Source: Thermoplasmata archaeon (GTDB lineage: Archaea > Thermoplasmatota > Thermoplasmata > Lutacidiplasmatales > UBA184). From it: a stretch of 64,000 bases of DNA. The stretch covers positions 1-64,000 of the forward strand of contig DAHUZZ010000003.1 of NCBI GenBank assembly GCA_027314915.1, in the 5' to 3' direction. Under the pieces are notes generated by a model. It had not been told where the DNA came from. It did not search any database and saw only the letters and a list, made by a program, of their open reading frames with translations. Position 1 is the first letter of the stretch. Each line of letters begins with the position of its first letter. Positions 19,368 through 29,137 of this stretch are shown piece by piece. The translations under genes were made by a program, and so were the position numbers.

Positions 19368-20683
19368 AGCCCCTCCCGGACGAAGTACGGCGGCGCCGGG
19401 GGCGGGGCGGCCGCGGGCGGGTGCTCTCCGATCGTCCCCTCCGCACGGAGGGACCGTATCCGCTCGGGCGGGTACCGGAGCAGCTCCCCGAGGATGCGCT
19501 CGTTGTCCTGGCCGAGCCAGGGCGCGCCCCTCCAGACGCCGCCGGGCGTCTCGGAGAACCGGGGCGCCACGCCGGCGCCCTTGACCCGGCCCGCGACCGG
19601 GTCCTCCCATTCGAGGAACATCCCGCGCGCGCGATAGTGCGGGTCGCGGGCGATCGCGGCCATGTCGTACACCCGGGAGATCGCCGTGTCGTGCTCGCGC
19701 CCGATCGACTCGAGCTCCGACACGCTGTGCTCGCCGCACCAGGCCGCCAGCCGGGCGTCCACCTCGGCCCGATGCTCGCGTCGCCAGACCTCGTCGTCGG
19801 CCGCCGCCTCGGGGAACCCGAGGAGCGGCCGCAGCCGCCGCCAGGCCTCGGGTGTCGGGGCCGCCACCACGACCCAGCCGTCCCGCGCCCGGAGGAGGTC
19901 GTAGGGATGGAGCCGGGCGTGGGCGTTCCCGTACCGGCCCCGGACGACCCCCCGGAGGAAGTAGTCGATGGCCAGGTTCTCGAGCAGCGTGAAGAAGACC
20001 TCGTACTGGGCGACGTCGACGACCTGGCCACGGCCCGTCCGGAGGCTCGCGAGGTGGCCCATGAGGGCCGCCCCGGCGGCGGCGAGCCCCGTGACCGTGT
20101 CGTTGAGGGCGGTGCCCGCGCGCATCGGGGCGCCCGGCTCGGGGTCCCCCTGGAGCGAGAGGAAGCCGCTGAAGGCCTGCCCGGTGAGGTCGTAGGACGG
20201 GGCGCGGAGCCGCTCCGGCTCGCCGGTCTGGCCGAACCCCGAGACGTGGACGATCGTGAGCCGGGGGTTGGCGGAGTGGACCGCCGCGTCCCCGAGCCCG
20301 AGCCGGTCGTAGCTGCCCGGTCGGGAGGACTCGATCCAGACGTCGGAGACCCGGAGCAGGTCGAGGAACACCGCCCGGCCGGCCGGCGATCGCAGGTCGA
20401 GCCCGAGCGAGAGCTTGTTCCGCGAGTACTGGACCCAGGACTCCGAGACCTGGCGGGGACGCTCCGCGCCCTCGGGGATCAGCGGCGGGAGGCTCCGCGT
20501 GGGGTCCGAGTACGGCGGGGCGAACGGAGGCCCCTCGACGTGGATCACCTCGGCCCCGAACTCGCCGAGGTAGGTGCCCGCCCACGGCCCCGCCACGAAC
20601 CGTCCGGAGTCGACGACCCGGAGCCCGGCGAGCGGGCCGAACCCGGGGATGAGCGGGGGCGGAGGTCCGGCGCCAGCGGCCAC
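19364..20683 (-). CDS. CaiB/BaiF-type class III CoA-transferase
   Basis: LAGLRVVDSGRFVAGPWAGTYLGEFGAEVIHVEGP...YSRNKLSLGLDLRSPAGRAVFLDLLRVSDVWIESSRPGSYDRLGLG. Confidence 0.9.
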   Translation of the reverse strand: MAAGAGPPPPLIPGFGPLAGLRVVDSGRFVAGPWAGTYLGEFGAEVIHVEGPPFAPPYSDPTRSLPPLIPEGAERPRQVSESWVQYSRNKLSLGLDLRSPAGRAVFLDLLRVSDVWIESSRPGSYDRLGLGDAAVHSANPRLTIVHVSGFGQTGEPERLRAPSYDLTGQAFSGFLSLQGDPEPGAPMRAGTALNDTVTGLAAAGAALMGHLASLRTGRGQVVDVAQYEVFFTLLENLAIDYFLRGVVRGRYGNAHARLHPYDLLRARDGWVVVAAPTPEAWRRLRPLLGFPEAAADDEVWRREHRAEVDARLAAWCGEHSVSELESIGREHDTAISRVYDMAAIARDPHYRARGMFLEWEDPVAGRVKGAGVAPRFSETPGGVWRGAPWLGQDNERILGELLRYPPERIRSLRAEGTIGEHPPAAAPPPAPPYFVREGL

Positions 20684-20715
20684 GCCGTACGGGCCGGCGG
20701 TAGCCCGATAACGCA

Positions 20716-20737
20716 CGAGGTTCCGTACGGAACCTCG
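20716..20737. promoter_or_regulatory. 22-bp perfect palindrome CGAGGTTCCGTACGGAACCTCG between divergent genes
   Basis: Self-reverse-complementary, between the CoA-transferase (-) and TenA/PqqC-like gene (+). Confidence 0.8.
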
Positions 20738-20776
20738 CGCTCCAAATAGGCCCGGCCGAAGCTCCGCCGAGGAGCG

Positions 20777-21502
20777 ATGAGCGAACCTCCCTGGATCCGG
20801 TACGAAGGGGCCCAGTTCCGCGACGAACTCACCCGGTTCAAGATGGGCCAGCACCCGTTCCGGACGCACCCCTTCTTCGACCGCATCGAACGCGGCGACG
20901 CCCCGCGGGAGCTCATCCACCGCTGGGCGGCCCAGTTCTACCCCTGGCTCGCGTGCGTTCCCATCGCCATGGCGGAGCGGTTCAGCCGCTGCCCCTGGGA
21001 GGCCCGGTTCGACCCCTACCGGAAGATGATCCTCGACCAGCTCCTCGAGGAGGCCGGCGATCCGAAGGGCAAGGAGCCGGGGCACCCGGAGCTGTGGCTC
21101 AGGTTCTGCGAGGGGCTCGGCCTGCCGCGGGCGACGATCCACGCGACCGCCCCGCTTCCCAGCACGCTCGTCGCCATGGACGACTTCCTCTACCTGAACC
21201 GCGAGGCGCCCTTCTTCGTCTCGGCGGGCGGCTCCTCCGAGCCCCCGAACGTCGAGCTCTGTGCGCGGCTCCTGCCGGCGTTCCGGAAGCACTACGGCGT
21301 GGGCGAACCTGCGCTCACCTACTACACCCTCCACGTGACGGCGGACGAGGACCACAGCCGGTGGGTGAACCAGATGGTGGCCGACTTCGCGAAGACCCCG
21401 GAGGTCCGCAAGGAGATGTGGGACGCGATGCTCCGCGGCTTCGCGCTCCACCGGCTCCTGATCGACGGCGCCGTCGGGACCGACGGGACGAACCCGCCGT
21501 GA
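20777..21502 (+). CDS. TenA/PqqC-like iron-containing redox-enzyme family protein
   Basis: HPFFDRIERGDAPRELIHRWAAQFYPWL...LEEAGDPKGKEPGHPELWLRFCEGLGL...YYTLHVTADEDHSRWVNQMV. Confidence 0.75.
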   Translation: MSEPPWIRYEGAQFRDELTRFKMGQHPFRTHPFFDRIERGDAPRELIHRWAAQFYPWLACVPIAMAERFSRCPWEARFDPYRKMILDQLLEEAGDPKGKEPGHPELWLRFCEGLGLPRATIHATAPLPSTLVAMDDFLYLNREAPFFVSAGGSSEPPNVELCARLLPAFRKHYGVGEPALTYYTLHVTADEDHSRWVNQMVADFAKTPEVRKEMWDAMLRGFALHRLLIDGAVGTDGTNPP

Positions 21503-21547
21503 GCCGGCCGTAGGGACGCACGGACCCCGCGGACCATCAGGACTCCG

Positions 21548-22315
21548 ATGTACGGTCACGATCTCCGGATGCACCGGCTGTTCCCCGAGCCGGGGCGCCG
21601 GCTCTTCTCGGTCCCGCTCGATCACTCCGTCACCCTCGGGCCCATCGAGGGGCTCGAGAGCACCGCCGCCACCGCGCGCGAGCTCCAGGAGGGCGGGGCG
21701 GACCTGCTCATCGTCGCCAAGGGCGCGGTACGCGACGTCGTCCCCGTCCTCTCCCCGCCCACCCTCCTCGGCATCCACCTCTCGGCCTCGACCGCGCTCG
21801 GGGACCGGGCGGACCGCAAGGTGCTCGTCGGCACCGCCGCCGAGGCCTCCGCGCTCGGCGCCGATCTGGTCTCGGTCCAGGTCAACTTCGGCGTACCGGA
21901 CGAGCCCGAGATGCTCCGCGACCTGGGCGGGATGGTCGATCAGTGTCGTGCCGCCGGCCTGCCGCTCCTCGTGATGGCCTACGTGAAGGGCCGCGCGACG
22001 CCCGGCGAGGCGGAGATACGGCACGCGGCCCGGGCCGCCGCCGACCTCGGTGCCGACCTGGTCAAGACCAGTTACCCCGGCACTCCGGAGGCGTTCCAAC
22101 GGCTCGTCGCGTCGACCCCCGTGCCGGTCCTCCTGGGGGGAGGCGTCCGGCTCGACGACGAGGCGGCCGCGCTCGGGCTGATCCGCACGGTCGTGGACGG
22201 GGGGGGCGCCGGCATCTGCATCGGACGGAACCTCTTCCAGCGCCCGCCGCTCGTGCCGTTCGCCCAGAAGGTCGCGCGGATCCTCCACGGGGAGCCGCGG
22301 CCCAACGCACGATGA
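21548..22315 (+). CDS. aroA': 2-amino-3,7-dideoxy-D-threo-hept-6-ulosonate synthase (ADH synthase, class I aldolase fold)
   Basis: RRLFSVPLDHSVTLGPIEGL...VKTSYPGTPEAFQRLVASTPVPVLLGGGVRLDDEAAALGLIRTVVDGGGAGICIGRNLFQRPP; heads the aro operon. Confidence 0.9.
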   Translation: MYGHDLRMHRLFPEPGRRLFSVPLDHSVTLGPIEGLESTAATARELQEGGADLLIVAKGAVRDVVPVLSPPTLLGIHLSASTALGDRADRKVLVGTAAEASALGADLVSVQVNFGVPDEPEMLRDLGGMVDQCRAAGLPLLVMAYVKGRATPGEAEIRHAARAAADLGADLVKTSYPGTPEAFQRLVASTPVPVLLGGGVRLDDEAAALGLIRTVVDGGGAGICIGRNLFQRPPLVPFAQKVARILHGEPRPNAR

Positions 22316-23337
22316 CGCGCGGTCGGGCGATCCTCGCCCTCGCGCCGGCCGATCGCGCGGCGCTCGCCACGATCCTCGCCCGGGCCCGGAGGCTCGGATT
22401 CCACCGGTTCGTGGGCGAGCCGGAACCGGGACCGGCCTCGGAGACCTGGTACCGGGCGACCGACGAGGGGTACTCCGACCTCGGCGACCCTCCCCGAGCC
22501 CGCGTGCGCCTCCGCGACGCGCACGACCCGGCGACCTGGGCGGAGCTCCGCGACGCCCGGCGGTCGGGCGAGTCCGTCGCGGTCCGATGGCAGGGCGACC
22601 GCATCCTCCCGCTCGAGAACCTGCTCGCCGAGCCCTCGGGCGGCGGGGAGCTGTGGGTGCTCGCCTCCACCGCGAGCGAGGCCCCGGGGCTCGTCGGGGC
22701 GCTCGAGCGGGGCGCGGATGCCGTGGTCGTCCCGGTGCGCTCCGAGCGCGACGTCGAGGAGCTCGCCCGGTTCCTCGAGCCGTCGCTTCCGGACGCGCTC
22801 GACTGGCACGCCGTGCCCGTCCGACGCGTCGAGCCGGCGGGCCTCGGGGACCGGGTGATCGTGGACACGACGTCGCTGCTGGATCCCAGCGAAGGGCTCC
22901 TGGTGGGCAGCGCCTCCGCTTTCCTCTTCCATGTGGCCAGCGAGGCCACCGGCTCCGCGCACACCCGGCCCCGGGCCTTCCGCGTGAACGCCGGGGCCCC
23001 GCACTCCTACGTCCTGCTCGCCGACGGATCCTCGCGCTACCTGAGCGAGCTCGCACCGGGGGAGGCCGTGCTCGTCGCGCGACCCCGGGGGGCGCTCCGC
23101 TCGGTGCGGGTGGGCCGGCTCAAGATCGAGCGGCGTCCGCTCACCCTGGTCGAGGCGGAGTTCGCCGGGCGAGCGCGTACCGTCTTCGTCCAGGAGGCGG
23201 AGACCGTCCGGCTCTCCGGGGAGTCCGATCGGATCGAGGTCACGCGGCTCACGCCGGGCGAGAAGGTCCTCGGCGTCCGGGCGGCACCGGCCCGCCACTT
23301 CGGCCAGGCCATCGAAGAGCAGATCGAGGAGCGATGA
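22312..23337 (+). CDS. aroB': 3-dehydroquinate synthase II (archaeal type)
   Basis: NLLAEPSGGGELWVLASTASEAPGLVGALERGADAVVV...SLLDPSEGLLVGSASAFLFHVASEA...HFGQAIEEQIEER; ATGA overlap. Confidence 0.88.
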   Translation: MTRGRAILALAPADRAALATILARARRLGFHRFVGEPEPGPASETWYRATDEGYSDLGDPPRARVRLRDAHDPATWAELRDARRSGESVAVRWQGDRILPLENLLAEPSGGGELWVLASTASEAPGLVGALERGADAVVVPVRSERDVEELARFLEPSLPDALDWHAVPVRRVEPAGLGDRVIVDTTSLLDPSEGLLVGSASAFLFHVASEATGSAHTRPRAFRVNAGAPHSYVLLADGSSRYLSELAPGEAVLVARPRGALRSVRVGRLKIERRPLTLVEAEFAGRARTVFVQEAETVRLSGESDRIEVTRLTPGEKVLGVRAAPARHFGQAIEEQIEER

Positions 23338-24830
23338 GCGATCGCCGGCTCCCCTCGATCGCGGCCTCCCTGCCCGGGCGCTCCGTGCCCGAGCTCCGGG
23401 CCGAGCTTCGAGCGGCCCGGGAGGCCGGCGCGGACCTCGCGGAGATCCGGGTCGACCGGCTGACGGACGCCGGCCCCGGTTCGGTCGACGAGCTGTTCCC
23501 GGCCGAACTGCCCCTCATCGCGACGTACCGGTCCCGGGCCGAGGGCGGGCACGGCGCGACGGACGCCGCCGCGCGCGGGGCGCTCCTCCTGGGGCTCGCG
23601 GCGCGCCCGTTCCGGTTCCTTGATCTTGAGCTGGCCCGGGACCTCCCGCTCCGGCCGGAGCTCGCGCGGGCGCTCGACCGACCGGGAGCCCCGACGCCGA
23701 TCCTCTCGGCCCACCTGCCCCAGGGGACCGCCCCCTCGGTGCTCCATCAGCTCGTGGCGGACTCGGTGCGGCCCGGGGCGATCGTCAAGGTGGTCCTTCC
23801 CGCCGACATCGGCGAGCTGCTCGAGGAGATCCTGCCCCAGCTTCCGCCGCCCGGCCTGGGGACGCACGTGGTCCTCACCACGGGGCGCTCCGGTCCCCTC
23901 CTCCGGGCCCTCAGCCGCCGGTTGCAGGCTCCGCTCGTCTATGCCGCGCTGCCCGAGCGGCCGGCGGTCGAGCCGGCGCAGATCCGCGCGGACCGTTTAC
24001 GGAACTACTTCCGCGGCCCCGAGGGGGCGCCCCTCTTCGGGGTCGCCGGCCGATCGGTCGCCCGGAGCCGTTCTCCCGAGCTCCACCACGCGTGGATGGA
24101 CGCCCTCGGACTCGCCGGCCTCTACCTTCCGCTCGAGTTCGTCGAGGGCGGGGAATTCCTTGGGGCGCTCCCGCACCTCGCGGCGTGCGGGTTCCGGGGA
24201 GTGAACGTCACCCATCCGTTCAAGATCGAGGCCCTCGAAGCCGCGGACCGCGCCGGGCCGGCGGCCGAGCGCGCGGGCTGCGCGAACCTGCTCACCTTCG
24301 AGGCGGGTACCGTCACCGCGGAGAACACCGACGTGGCGGCCATGATCCAGCGGCTCGGCGAACTGCGCGCGGCCCGGGCCCGGGGGATCGGCCGGGTCAC
24401 CATCCTGGGCTCCGGGGGCGCCGCCCGCGCCGCGCTTGCCGCGGCCGAGGCGACCGCCCTGCCGGCCGAGATCCGTGCGCGCAACCCGGCCCGCGCCGGC
24501 GAGCTCGCCCGGGAGTTCGGTGCGGAGGTGGGGCGGGATCGGCCGGCCGGGCCCGCCGACCTGCTCATCCAGGCCACGCCCGCGGGCACCCCGGGGGCGC
24601 CGACGCTCGAGGTGGACCTGGACGGACTCCTCGGTCCGGGCAGCCATGTCCTCGACTACGTCTACGACCCCCAACCCCGGTCCCTGGAGGAGCGGGCGCG
24701 CCGGAGCGGCGCGACGTACGAGGATGGGAGTCGGCTCCTCGTCTACCAGGCGGCGCTGAGCTTCGAGACGTGGTGGTCCCGCCAGGTCCCGGACGAGCTC
24801 CTCCGGGCCTCCCTGCCGGGGGCGGCATGA
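23334..24830 (+). CDS. aroDE: Bifunctional 3-dehydroquinate dehydratase / shikimate dehydrogenase
   Basis: N-terminal type I DHQD (ADLAEIRVDRLTDAGP...LIATYRSRAEGG) fused to AroE (FGVAGRSVARSRSPELHHAWMDALGLAGLYLPLEF...GVNVTHPFKIEAL...ILGSGGAARAALAA). Confidence 0.93.
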   Translation: MSDRRLPSIAASLPGRSVPELRAELRAAREAGADLAEIRVDRLTDAGPGSVDELFPAELPLIATYRSRAEGGHGATDAAARGALLLGLAARPFRFLDLELARDLPLRPELARALDRPGAPTPILSAHLPQGTAPSVLHQLVADSVRPGAIVKVVLPADIGELLEEILPQLPPPGLGTHVVLTTGRSGPLLRALSRRLQAPLVYAALPERPAVEPAQIRADRLRNYFRGPEGAPLFGVAGRSVARSRSPELHHAWMDALGLAGLYLPLEFVEGGEFLGALPHLAACGFRGVNVTHPFKIEALEAADRAGPAAERAGCANLLTFEAGTVTAENTDVAAMIQRLGELRAARARGIGRVTILGSGGAARAALAAAEATALPAEIRARNPARAGELAREFGAEVGRDRPAGPADLLIQATPAGTPGAPTLEVDLDGLLGPGSHVLDYVYDPQPRSLEERARRSGATYEDGSRLLVYQAALSFETWWSRQVPDELLRASLPGAA

Positions 24831-25717
24831 GGGGGCTCGGACGGGCCAGCGCGGCGATCTCCATCGTGAACGCCCTCCCGACCGGGTTCGGCGCCGCGGC
24901 CGCCCTCCGGCTCGGCCTCCACGCCGCGGTCGAGCTCCGACGGGCGGGGCCGGGGGAGGTCCCGGAGTACCGGGTCCGCCCGGAGGACACGCCGCTCCTC
25001 CGTGCCACCGTGGGGGCGGCGCTGCGGGCCTACGCACCCCTCGAGTCGAACCACGTCCTGCTCGACGTCGAGTCCTCGATCCCACCGGGCCGCGGGCTCA
25101 AGAGCTCCTCCGCGGTCACGGTGGCGGTCTTCGAGGCCATCGCCATCGCGCGGGGCCACGCTCCTCCCCCGGAGGAGGTCGCCCGACGGAGCGCCGACCT
25201 CGCCCAGCAGTCGGGGCAGAGCGCGACCGGGGCGTTCGACGACGCGGTCGCCTCGGCCGCGGGCGGGGTGGTGATGACCGACAACCGTCGCCGCGAGGTC
25301 CTCGCCCGCGCGGAGATGCCGCCGGAGCTCCTCTGCGCCCTCCTGATCCCCCCGGCCGAGCACGCCCCGTCGCCGCAGCTCGTCGACCGGTTCGCCGGGC
25401 TGGAGGAGGCATCGACGCGTGCCTTCGAGGCCGCGCGGGACGGCCGCCTCCTCGAGGCGATGGCCCGGAACTCCGAGCTGGTGGAACGGGCGATGGGCTA
25501 CCGTGTGGCCGCGACCCGGGACCGCCTGGTCTCCGCCGGCGCGGAACTGGTCACGGTCACCGGGATGGGTCCCGCGCTCGCCGTGCTCGTCCGGCCGCCG
25601 GGGTTGCCCGCGGTGCTCGACGAGCTGGGGAAGCAAGAAGGGAGGGTCATCGTCTCCGGGTTCCGCCGGGCGGGCGAGACCGTCGGGGGTTCCCCCGAGG
25701 TCCGGTCGGTCCCATGA
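24827..25717 (+). CDS. aroK: Archaeal GHMP-type shikimate kinase
   Basis: SIPPGRGLKSSSAVTVAVFEAIAIARG, QSATGAFDDAVASAAGGVVMTDN, VTGMGPALAVLV. Confidence 0.92.
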   Translation: MRGLGRASAAISIVNALPTGFGAAAALRLGLHAAVELRRAGPGEVPEYRVRPEDTPLLRATVGAALRAYAPLESNHVLLDVESSIPPGRGLKSSSAVTVAVFEAIAIARGHAPPPEEVARRSADLAQQSGQSATGAFDDAVASAAGGVVMTDNRRREVLARAEMPPELLCALLIPPAEHAPSPQLVDRFAGLEEASTRAFEAARDGRLLEAMARNSELVERAMGYRVAATRDRLVSAGAELVTVTGMGPALAVLVRPPGLPAVLDELGKQEGRVIVSGFRRAGETVGGSPEVRSVP

Positions 25718-27006
25718 GCGGCGTGCGACTCCTCGGGGGCGTGGTCGGGGGGCGCATCGCCGCTCCGCCCTCGAAATCCTACACCCATCGGGCGCTCGTG
25801 GCCGGCTTCCTCACCGGCCGACCCTACCACGTGCATCATCCGAACCCGGGGGAGGACGCCCGGGCCACCCTCTCCGGCCTCGAGGCGCTGGGGGCCGAGC
25901 TCGAGTTCCGCCGCAACGGCTGGACCCTGTGCGCCCGGCGCGGTACCGACGCCCCGCGCCCACGGTCCGGCGCCCGGGTCGACTGCCGCTCCTCCGGGAC
26001 GACGCTCCGGTTCCTGACCGCGGTCGCGGCCGCGCGGACGGGGGAGACGAGCTTCCGCGGGAGCCGGGAGCTCGCCCGCCGGCCGCTGACGGGGCTCCTG
26101 GACGCGCTGCGGGCCGGGGGCGCCCGGGTCCACGGCCCCCCCAAGGACCGGGCGCTCCCCTTCAGCATCCTCGGGAGGATCCGGCCGGGAGCGTACGAGC
26201 TCCCGGGCGACGTGAGCTCGCAGTACCTCTCGGCCATGCTCTTCGCCCTGCCCGGTCTCGCGGCGCCCTCGACGATCCGGGTCCGCGGTCGGCAGGTCTC
26301 GCGGCCCTACGTCGACGCCACGATCGCCGTCCTGCACGCCCACGGGGTGGACGTGCGGCGCACCGCGCTCGGGATCGAGGTGCCGGCGCCGCAGCGGTTC
26401 GTCGGACGCCAGTTCTTCGTGCCCGGGGACGTCTCCTCGGCCGCCTACCTCTGGAGCGCGGCCGCGCTCACCGGCGGCCGGGTCCGGGTCACCGGCATCG
26501 ATCCGCGGTGGCCCCAGGCGGACGTTGCCATCCTCGACCTCCTCGGGTCGATGGGGGCGCGAATCCATCGCGCGCGGCGGGCGATCACCGTGGAGGGCCC
26601 GGTCCGACGGAGGTTCGAGGCGGACCTGACCGCCGCCCCCGACCTCGCCCCGCTCGCCGCGGTCCTCGCGGCGTCGGTCCCGGGGGCGACCTCGGTCCTG
26701 CGGGGCGGCCCCCAGCTGCTCCACAAGGAGTCGGACCGGCGCGAGGGGTCGGAGGCGCTCGCCCGGGCGTTCGGGGCCGGGGTGCGTTCGGAGCCGGGAC
26801 GGATCGAGGTCACCGGCGGCCGGCGGCCCCGGGCGGTGCGGCTCGACGGCCTGACCGACCACCGCCTGGTCATGGCCGCGGCGGTGGGCGCCGCGTCGCT
26901 CGCCGCCCCGAGCCTCCTCTCCGACGCCGGGGCGGTCGACAAGTCCTACCCCGGGTTCTGGGCCGATCTCGCGCAGCTCGGCGTCGGGGTGGAGCGGAGA
27001 ACATGA
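25714..27006 (+). CDS. aroA: 3-phosphoshikimate 1-carboxyvinyltransferase (EPSP synthase)
   Basis: APPSKSYTHRALVAGFL...VDCRSSGTTLRFLTAVAA...PGDVSSQYLSAMLFALP...LHKESDRREGSEALARAFGAGV. Confidence 0.95.
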   Translation: MSGVRLLGGVVGGRIAAPPSKSYTHRALVAGFLTGRPYHVHHPNPGEDARATLSGLEALGAELEFRRNGWTLCARRGTDAPRPRSGARVDCRSSGTTLRFLTAVAAARTGETSFRGSRELARRPLTGLLDALRAGGARVHGPPKDRALPFSILGRIRPGAYELPGDVSSQYLSAMLFALPGLAAPSTIRVRGRQVSRPYVDATIAVLHAHGVDVRRTALGIEVPAPQRFVGRQFFVPGDVSSAAYLWSAAALTGGRVRVTGIDPRWPQADVAILDLLGSMGARIHRARRAITVEGPVRRRFEADLTAAPDLAPLAAVLAASVPGATSVLRGGPQLLHKESDRREGSEALARAFGAGVRSEPGRIEVTGGRRPRAVRLDGLTDHRLVMAAAVGAASLAAPSLLSDAGAVDKSYPGFWADLAQLGVGVERRT

Positions 27007-28088
27007 TGTCCTTCGGGCGGGGGTTCCGGGTCGAGCTGTTCGGATCGAGCCACGCCCCGCAGGTCGGCGCCGTGATCGAGGGGGTGCCCGAGGGGATGGC
27101 GCTCGACCTCGACGCCCTCCAGGCGATGCTCGACCGCCGGCGTCCGGTCGGCCGGTCGCTCGCTTCGCGTCGGCAGGAGGAGGACCGGCTCGTGCTCGAC
27201 GAAGGGATCGAAGGGGGCGTCGTGGTGGGACCCCGGGTCCGCGCGCACGTCGCGAACCTGGATGTCCGCCCGGCGGATTACGAGCCGTACCGGACGCTCC
27301 CCCGGCCGGGGCACGCCGACTATCCGGCCCGGACCCGGTACGGCCCGGAGGCGGACCTCGCCGGGGGCGGCATCTTCTCCGGCCGCATGACCGTGGGGCT
27401 CGTCCTCGCCGGCGCGATCGCCTCCCAGATGCTGAGGCCGAAGGGGTTCGACGTGGTGAGCTTCACGAGCTCCGTGGGCGGGATCGGGTGCGAGGTCGAC
27501 GAGCGCGGGCCGCTCCGCGAACTCGCCCACGCGGCCGGGCTCAACGAGGTGGGCTGCCCGGACCCGGACGCGGCCGAGGCGATGGCCCAGGCGATCGCGG
27601 AGGCGCGTCGGGCCGGCGACAGCCTGGGGGGCCTCGTCGAGACCCGGGCCGACGGACTCCCGGTCGGGCTCGGCGAGCCCTTCTTCGATTCCCTGGAGTC
27701 GGAGATCGCCCACCTGGCCTTCTCCGTGCCGGCGGTCAAGGGCATCGAGTTCGGGGCCGGGTTCGCCGCGGCCCGGATGCGCGGGAGCGAGCACAACGAC
27801 CCCTTCTACTGGGTCGAGGGCGCCGTGCGGACCCGGACCAACCACGCCGGCGGGATCCTGGGCGGGCTCTCGAACGGGATGCCGCTCCGGTTCCGCGTCG
27901 CGGTCAAGCCGACCAGCTCCATCGCCCGGCCCCAGGAGACGGTGGACCTCGCGCGGCGCACGCCGGCCACCCTCGTCGTCCGCGGGCGCCACGACCCCTG
28001 CATCGTGCCCCGGGCCGTCGTCGTGCTCGAGTCGATCACCTGGATCGCGCTCGCCGATCTGGCCCGGACCGGGGGGTTCGCGCCGTGA
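27003..28088 (+). CDS. aroC: Chorismate synthase
   Basis: FRVELFGSSHAPQVGAVIEGVPEGMALDL...RRPVGRSLASRRQEEDR...PGHADYPARTRYG...NHAGGILGGLSNGMPL. Confidence 0.95.
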   Translation: MMSFGRGFRVELFGSSHAPQVGAVIEGVPEGMALDLDALQAMLDRRRPVGRSLASRRQEEDRLVLDEGIEGGVVVGPRVRAHVANLDVRPADYEPYRTLPRPGHADYPARTRYGPEADLAGGGIFSGRMTVGLVLAGAIASQMLRPKGFDVVSFTSSVGGIGCEVDERGPLRELAHAAGLNEVGCPDPDAAEAMAQAIAEARRAGDSLGGLVETRADGLPVGLGEPFFDSLESEIAHLAFSVPAVKGIEFGAGFAAARMRGSEHNDPFYWVEGAVRTRTNHAGGILGGLSNGMPLRFRVAVKPTSSIARPQETVDLARRTPATLVVRGRHDPCIVPRAVVVLESITWIALADLARTGGFAP

Positions 28089-29137
28089 CGGGCCGCCTCC
28101 CCGTCGCGGTGCTCGGCGCCGGCGGGCTCATCGGACAGCACTTCGTCGAGCGGCTCCTCGACCATCCGGACTTCGAGCTCCGCGCGCTCACGGGGGGTTC
28201 CCGTTCGAGCGGTCGCCGCCTCGGGGAGCTCTGGCGGATCTCCGGTTCCCCGCCCGGAGCGGCCGAGGAGCTCCCGCTCGAGAGCACGTCACCGTCGGCG
28301 CTCGCCCGGCGCGGCATCCGCGTCGCCTTCTCCGGGCTCCCGTCCGGGGAGGCGGCCGCCGTGGAACGGGAGCTCGTGCGCCGGGGGATCCACGTCTTCT
28401 CGAACGCGAGCGACCACCGGGGGGCGCCCGGCGTCCCGCTGCTCCTCCCCGAGGTGAACGGTCCCATCCTGGCGCGGCAGGTGCGCCGCGGAGCGACGCT
28501 CCTCGTCACCAATCCGAACTGCACGGCGACCGGGCTCGCGCTCGCCCTCGCGCCGATCCTCCCGCATCTGCGTCCGCAGAGCCTCCATGTCGCCACCTAC
28601 CAGGCGCTCTCCGGCGCGGGGCTCCCGGGCGTCGCGTCCCTCGCCGCGTTGGACAATGTCCTGCCCTTCATCCCGGGCGAGGAGGAGAAGGTCGCGCGGG
28701 AGACGAACCTCCTCCTCGGCCGGGCCCGGGGCCGGACGGTCCGCCCGGCCGGCCTGCCGATCCTGGCGAACTGCGCGCGCGTCGGGGTCCGGGACGGTCA
28801 CCTCGAGGCGGTCTCGCTCGTGGCCCGCGGCCGCCCGACGGTGGCCGAGCTCACGCGGGCCTGGGAGGAGTTCGATCCGCTCCGGGGCCGCACCCTCGCC
28901 TCCGCGCCCCATCCCCCGGTCCGCTTCGATCCCCGGGACGACCGGCCCCAGCCGCTCCGGGACCGGGATTCGGGATCCGGTCGCACGCGGGGGATGCCGG
29001 TCGTCGTCGGTCGGCCCCGCTGGGAGCCCCCGTACTTCCGGTTCTTCGTGCTGAGCCACAATGCCGTGCGAGGCGGGGCCGGCGGTTCGCTGCTCAATGC
29101 GGAGTTCGCCCGGGAGGAGGGGTACCTTCCCTCATGA
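28085..29137 (+). CDS. asd: Aspartate-semialdehyde dehydrogenase
   Basis: VAVLGAGGLIGQHFVERLLDHP...NASDHRGAPGVPLLLPEVNG...TNPNCTATGLALALAPI...YQALSGAGLPGVAS. Confidence 0.95.
   Translation: MTGRLPVAVLGAGGLIGQHFVERLLDHPDFELRALTGGSRSSGRRLGELWRISGSPPGAAEELPLESTSPSALARRGIRVAFSGLPSGEAAAVERELVRRGIHVFSNASDHRGAPGVPLLLPEVNGPILARQVRRGATLLVTNPNCTATGLALALAPILPHLRPQSLHVATYQALSGAGLPGVASLAALDNVLPFIPGEEEKVARETNLLLGRARGRTVRPAGLPILANCARVGVRDGHLEAVSLVARGRPTVAELTRAWEEFDPLRGRTLASAPHPPVRFDPRDDRPQPLRDRDSGSGRTRGMPVVVGRPRWEPPYFRFFVLSHNAVRGGAGGSLLNAEFAREEGYLPS

Noticed and set aside
20684-23056. N-terminal extension of the CoA-transferase ORF over the aro genes
   Set aside because: Antisense to aroA'/aroB' and the TenA-like gene; a sensible GTG start exists at 20683.
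25419-27002. Upstream portion of the 889-aa aroC ORF
   Set aside because: Shadow frame over aroK/aroA; real chorismate synthase starts at ATG 27003.
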